Positions 61,867 through 64,000 of a stretch of 64,000 nt of DNA are shown piece after piece. The position numbers and the translations under genes were made by a program. Each line of letters opens with the position of its first letter. Within the stretch, counting starts at the first letter, position 1. Under the pieces are notes generated by a model. It worked only from the letters and a program-made list of their open reading frames with translations. It did not search any database and was not told the origin of the DNA. Location: positions 52,000 to 115,999 of the forward strand of contig NZ_FOTT01000006.1 of assembly GCF_900114655.1 (NCBI RefSeq), in the 5' to 3' direction. The stretch comes from Candidatus Frackibacter sp. WG13. Its GTDB lineage: Bacteria > Bacillota > Halanaerobiia > Halobacteroidales > Acetohalobiaceae.

Positions 61867-62271
61867 CTAATTTTCAATCAAATCTGCTATTGTAGTATTT
61901 TCAAGCTTTTCTGCTACATAATCTCGAATTTCTTTAAATATCGATAATAATTCTTCATGCTCTTCAATAGGAGTTTCTTCATAAAAATTTTCACTTGCAG
62001 AGCCTACTGGAGCAAGTGCTCCATCAAATAATCTTATAATTTCAGCCACAGTGATTTCTTCAGAATCTGTCGCTAGTTTATAGCCTCCATTTGCTCCTCT
62101 CCTACTGGTCAAATAGCCTGAACCTTTTAACATTAATAATATTTGTTCTAAAAATTTTTTTGGAATATTCTGGCGTTCCGATATTTTACTTATTTTAACC
62201 AATTCATCACTATGTTGAGCAATATCAATTAAAGCAAGAAAAGCATACTCACATTTTCTTGATAACTTCAT
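61867..62271 (-). CDS. Rrf2-family regulator, CymR-like
   Basis: 134 aa. N-terminal winged helix KLSRKCEYAFLALIDIAQHS, then ISERQNIPKKFLEQILLMLK, and GYLTSRRGANGGYKLATD, the Rrf2 signature. The C-terminal cysteines that bind Fe-S in IscR/NsrR are absent (only Cys7 remains), as in CymR, the sulfur-metabolism repressor. Strong promoter and operator upstream, and its operators before the permease, suggest autorepression and control of the exporter. ATG after GGGGGAAG. Confidence 0.85.
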   Translation of the reverse strand: MKLSRKCEYAFLALIDIAQHSDELVKISKISERQNIPKKFLEQILLMLKGSGYLTSRRGANGGYKLATDSEEITVAEIIRLFDGALAPVGSASENFYEETPIEEHEELLSIFKEIRDYVAEKLENTTIADLIEN

Positions 62272-62318
62272 ATCTTCCCCCTATAATTTAAAATTAAATT
62301 AATATAACTTTGACAGTA

Positions 62319-62371
62319 ATTATATATTATTTCCTTTTATATGTCAACTGTCTAAATTAAATAGACTACTA
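62319..62371 (-). promoter_or_regulatory. Promoter and operator of the Rrf2 gene
   Basis: TTGACA (62347-62342), 17-nt spacer, TATAAT (62324-62319): a perfect housekeeping promoter on the minus strand. TAGTAGTCT (62371-62363), the permease operator motif, lies just upstream of the -35 box. Confidence 0.8.
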
Positions 62372-62401
62372 CAAAAGCTTTTTAAAAGCAGAAATTAAGT
62401 A

Positions 62402-63169
62402 GTCTGGTAGGTCGGGGGCTTTTCAGCCCCTTTCCCCCATCAGAACTGCGCATGATAGTTTCCCATCACACAGCTCAAGCAGTTTCAATCAACCTTTGGA
62501 TTGACGGCAACTATTAATTACCTGACATTTCAGAACACGAGTCTATTAACTTTGCAGTCTGAGATCGCCCACTCCGAAGAGTTATTTGGCTTGCCCCATT
62601 CATAGAGTTCCTATCCCTTCCTGTCTCAAACCACCATCTGGAAGTCTGCATCCTTTTTAGATTAGAGCAAATTTCGAACTCTTATCCATCTCATTATAAG
62701 ATAGCATTCGCTTCTTCCACTCCCCTCCACCCCCTAGATATTGTATCACGAAGCATAATTGACCTACCTGTTTCCAGGAACCTATTGGGTTTACCCAGTT
62801 CTGTATTCCAGCCAATTTACACCGCCTTAGGCTCTACCTTTACTCCGAAGATTTTAGTCTATTTGTCAAGCAATACGACAACTTACTTGACCTCATCTCC
62901 CACCTTTTGGTTACAGTGTATCAACCCCGTTTCACTGCTCACGTTTGACGAAGCTTTCAGTAATTCACATATGTTAGCCTTTACGGTATATTTACTCTAG
63001 CAGGCACTCACTTTAGGGTTAGTAAGATATTCCACATTGTCTCTCCCGCTTAGCACAGATCCGTTACCAGAAATGCACCGGAAGATAGAGTCATTCTAAA
63101 TAGAATGAATGGCTTATTTAGGCAGCCCAGAACACAGCTTATCCCTATTATTTCAAGGGCTGGTCGCAC
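62402..63169 (-). mobile_element. ORF-less group II intron
   Basis: On the minus strand it starts with GTGCGACCAGCCC (63169-63157), the group II 5' consensus, and ends with a domain V hairpin GAGCTGTGTGATGGGAAAC / TATCATGCGCAGTTC (62476-62443), domain VI (GGGGGAAAGGGGC, then GCCCCCGACCTACC) and the 3' end AGAC at 62402. D1-D3 style words (AACTGGGTAAACCCAATAGG, TTCCTGGAAACAGGTAGG) are present. Total about 768 nt with no reverse transcriptase in domain IV, so it would need a helper maturase. Confidence 0.75.
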
Positions 63170-63176
63170 TGTCGTC

Positions 63177-64000
63177 GTCACGGTAGGAATGTTAGTTACC
63201 CAACATCCCCCGCACAGATCCCAGCGTGCGAGATTATCGCACTGGGCTCTTCAGTAAATATTCGCTTCCGTAGTCAAGCATTAACTAAACTCAAATTCTA
63301 ACTGGTTTATCTCCATTATCCTCGGTTTTAATATTCTATACCTTTCTAATACTTTATCAAATTCCTGCCAGTTAAAGCTACGTCTTTGACTTCTTCGATT
63401 TAACCACTTATATAGTATTCTTTTTGTTATTCTATAAAATTGATTAAGACTTTCATAGTTCCCTATTATCCCATAGTAATTATAATATCCTCTTAGTTTT
63501 GCATTCAAATCACTAAACAAACTTCTGAGTCGCTTATTCCTATTTTCTTTGCACCACTTAGTAAAATTCTTAAGTGATTTTCTTAGTTTCTTGCGTGAAG
63601 TTCTCCTTTTAATTATGTCCTTACCTTTCCTTGAAGTTCCCCAACGCATCTCGAACCCTAGAAATTCAAAGCTATTATTTTCATATTTACGGAATCTAGA
63701 GAAACTGATTATATTTGTCTTTTCCAATGAAAGTGCTAGACCAAATTTATTTAGCCTCTTTTGTAACATGTGATAAAATCGTTCTGCATCTCTTTTGTAC
63801 CTAAAAGCACAAACAAAGTCATCAGCGTAACGACATAGATGGGCTTCACCTGCACATTCTTTCTTAACTTTTCCTATAAACCAGATATCTAATACGTAGT
63901 GTAGATAGATATTTGCTAGAATGGGACTTATTATGCCACCTTGAGGAGTTCCTGTAACTGGATGAATGACTTGTCCATCTTCTTTTAATATCCCAGCTTT
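63177..64000 (-). mobile_element. Group II intron encoding a reverse transcriptase (5' part beyond window)
   Basis: After the reverse-transcriptase stop codon (63281) the minus strand shows domain V GAGCCCAGTGCGATAATCT / CGCACGCTGGGATC (63249-63217) and domain VI ending CCTACCGTGAC (about 63177). Its 3' end lies only about 7 nt from the 5' end of the next intron. Domain V differs from that of the neighbour, so the two introns are of different types. Confidence 0.75.
63281..64000 (-). CDS. ltrA: Group II intron reverse transcriptase/maturase (partial)
   Basis: 240 residues of the C-terminal part; the N-terminus runs off the right edge. Polymerase motif GTPQGGIISPILANIYLHYV, the active-site CRYADDFVCAF (YADD), and the thumb/maturase domain (LRGYYNYYGIIGNYESLNQF, then RILYKWLNRRSQ). 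No HNH endonuclease follows; the chain ends NQLEFEFS. It assists splicing and retrohoming of its own intron, and possibly of the ORF-less neighbour. An internal ATG at 63769 is not the true start. Confidence 0.93.
   Translation of the reverse strand, partial: KAGILKEDGQVIHPVTGTPQGGIISPILANIYLHYVLDIWFIGKVKKECAGEAHLCRYADDFVCAFRYKRDAERFYHMLQKRLNKFGLALSLEKTNIISFSRFRKYENNSFEFLGFEMRWGTSRKGKDIIKRRTSRKKLRKSLKNFTKWCKENRNKRLRSLFSDLNAKLRGYYNYYGIIGNYESLNQFYRITKRILYKWLNRRSQRRSFNWQEFDKVLERYRILKPRIMEINQLEFEFS

Noticed and set aside
62392..62406. Fifth TAGTAGTCT-like operator near the intron end
   Set aside because: The match spans the intron/exon joint and four of its bases belong to the intron 3' end, so it is likely chance.
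62785..63000. 71-codon plus-strand open frame
   Set aside because: Lies antisense inside the ORF-less group II intron.
1..64000. CRISPR arrays and rRNA genes
   Set aside because: No regularly spaced direct repeats with unique spacers of CRISPR size and no rRNA-like sequence; the 21-bp iterons at 55665 have no spacers.

Overview
The window is low-GC DNA from what looks like a diderm (outer-membrane-bearing) Firmicute. The likeliest group is Halanaerobiales or a relative; this is inference. The reasons are strong GGAGG ribosome binding sites and AT-rich Firmicute-like proteins alongside outer-membrane machinery: an SLH-domain protein, LptA/LptF/LptD-like proteins, lipoproteins with LTGC lipoboxes, and a conjugation apparatus with VirB9/VirB10-type core components.

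Left chromosomal end (1-5.7 kb): DNA polymerase I, a small exported protein, an SLH protein, a small DNA-binding/zinc protein, a 2[4Fe-4S] ferredoxin and tRNA-Leu(CAA). From the 3' end of that tRNA to about 57.8 kb nearly every gene lies on the minus strand. This has the layout of an integrated conjugative element or plasmid. Three 11-bp-spaced repeats beside the tRNA look like integrase arm sites. No integrase is visible, so the other end is probably outside the window.

Defence island (6-23 kb): an FRG-domain gene and an unknown partner are followed by a compact cassette. It holds a DptF-DptG-DptH operon (the restriction half of the Dnd phosphorothioate system) and an SfsA-like PD-(D/E)XK protein, and is bracketed by two paralogous large DUF4338/DruA-like proteins. 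No dndBCDE modification genes are present. This composite is the best candidate for an undescribed defence system.

Element core (23-57.8 kb): an ArdC-like protein, a cluster of stem-loops, topoisomerase I, an LptA-like protein, a rare LptF-LptD fusion, an HD-GYP protein, a VirD4-type coupling protein, a Replic_Relax-like protein, and a striking non-coding block made of a 231-nt G-free tract followed by nested perfect palindromes. Next come ParR/ParM-like partition genes with TGTAAACA repeats and a full type IV secretion set (VirB6, VirB10, VirB9, VirB8, VirB5-like, VirB4, VirB3, VirB2). The core closes with SSB, a DnaD-like replication protein with five to six 21-bp intragenic iterons, and excisionase-like HTH proteins. 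Conjugation, replication and partition genes therefore coexist, so the element may be able to replicate as a plasmid.

Control region and right end (57.5-64 kb): divergent XRE repressors with TACGTA-type operators, an ImmA-like protease, a LexA-fold protein that has lost its catalytic residues, and an orphan antitoxin-like HTH. Then come a TauE/SafE permease and a CymR-like Rrf2 regulator sharing TAGTAGTCT operators, and two tandem group II introns: one ORF-less and complete, the other encoding a reverse transcriptase that runs off the right edge.
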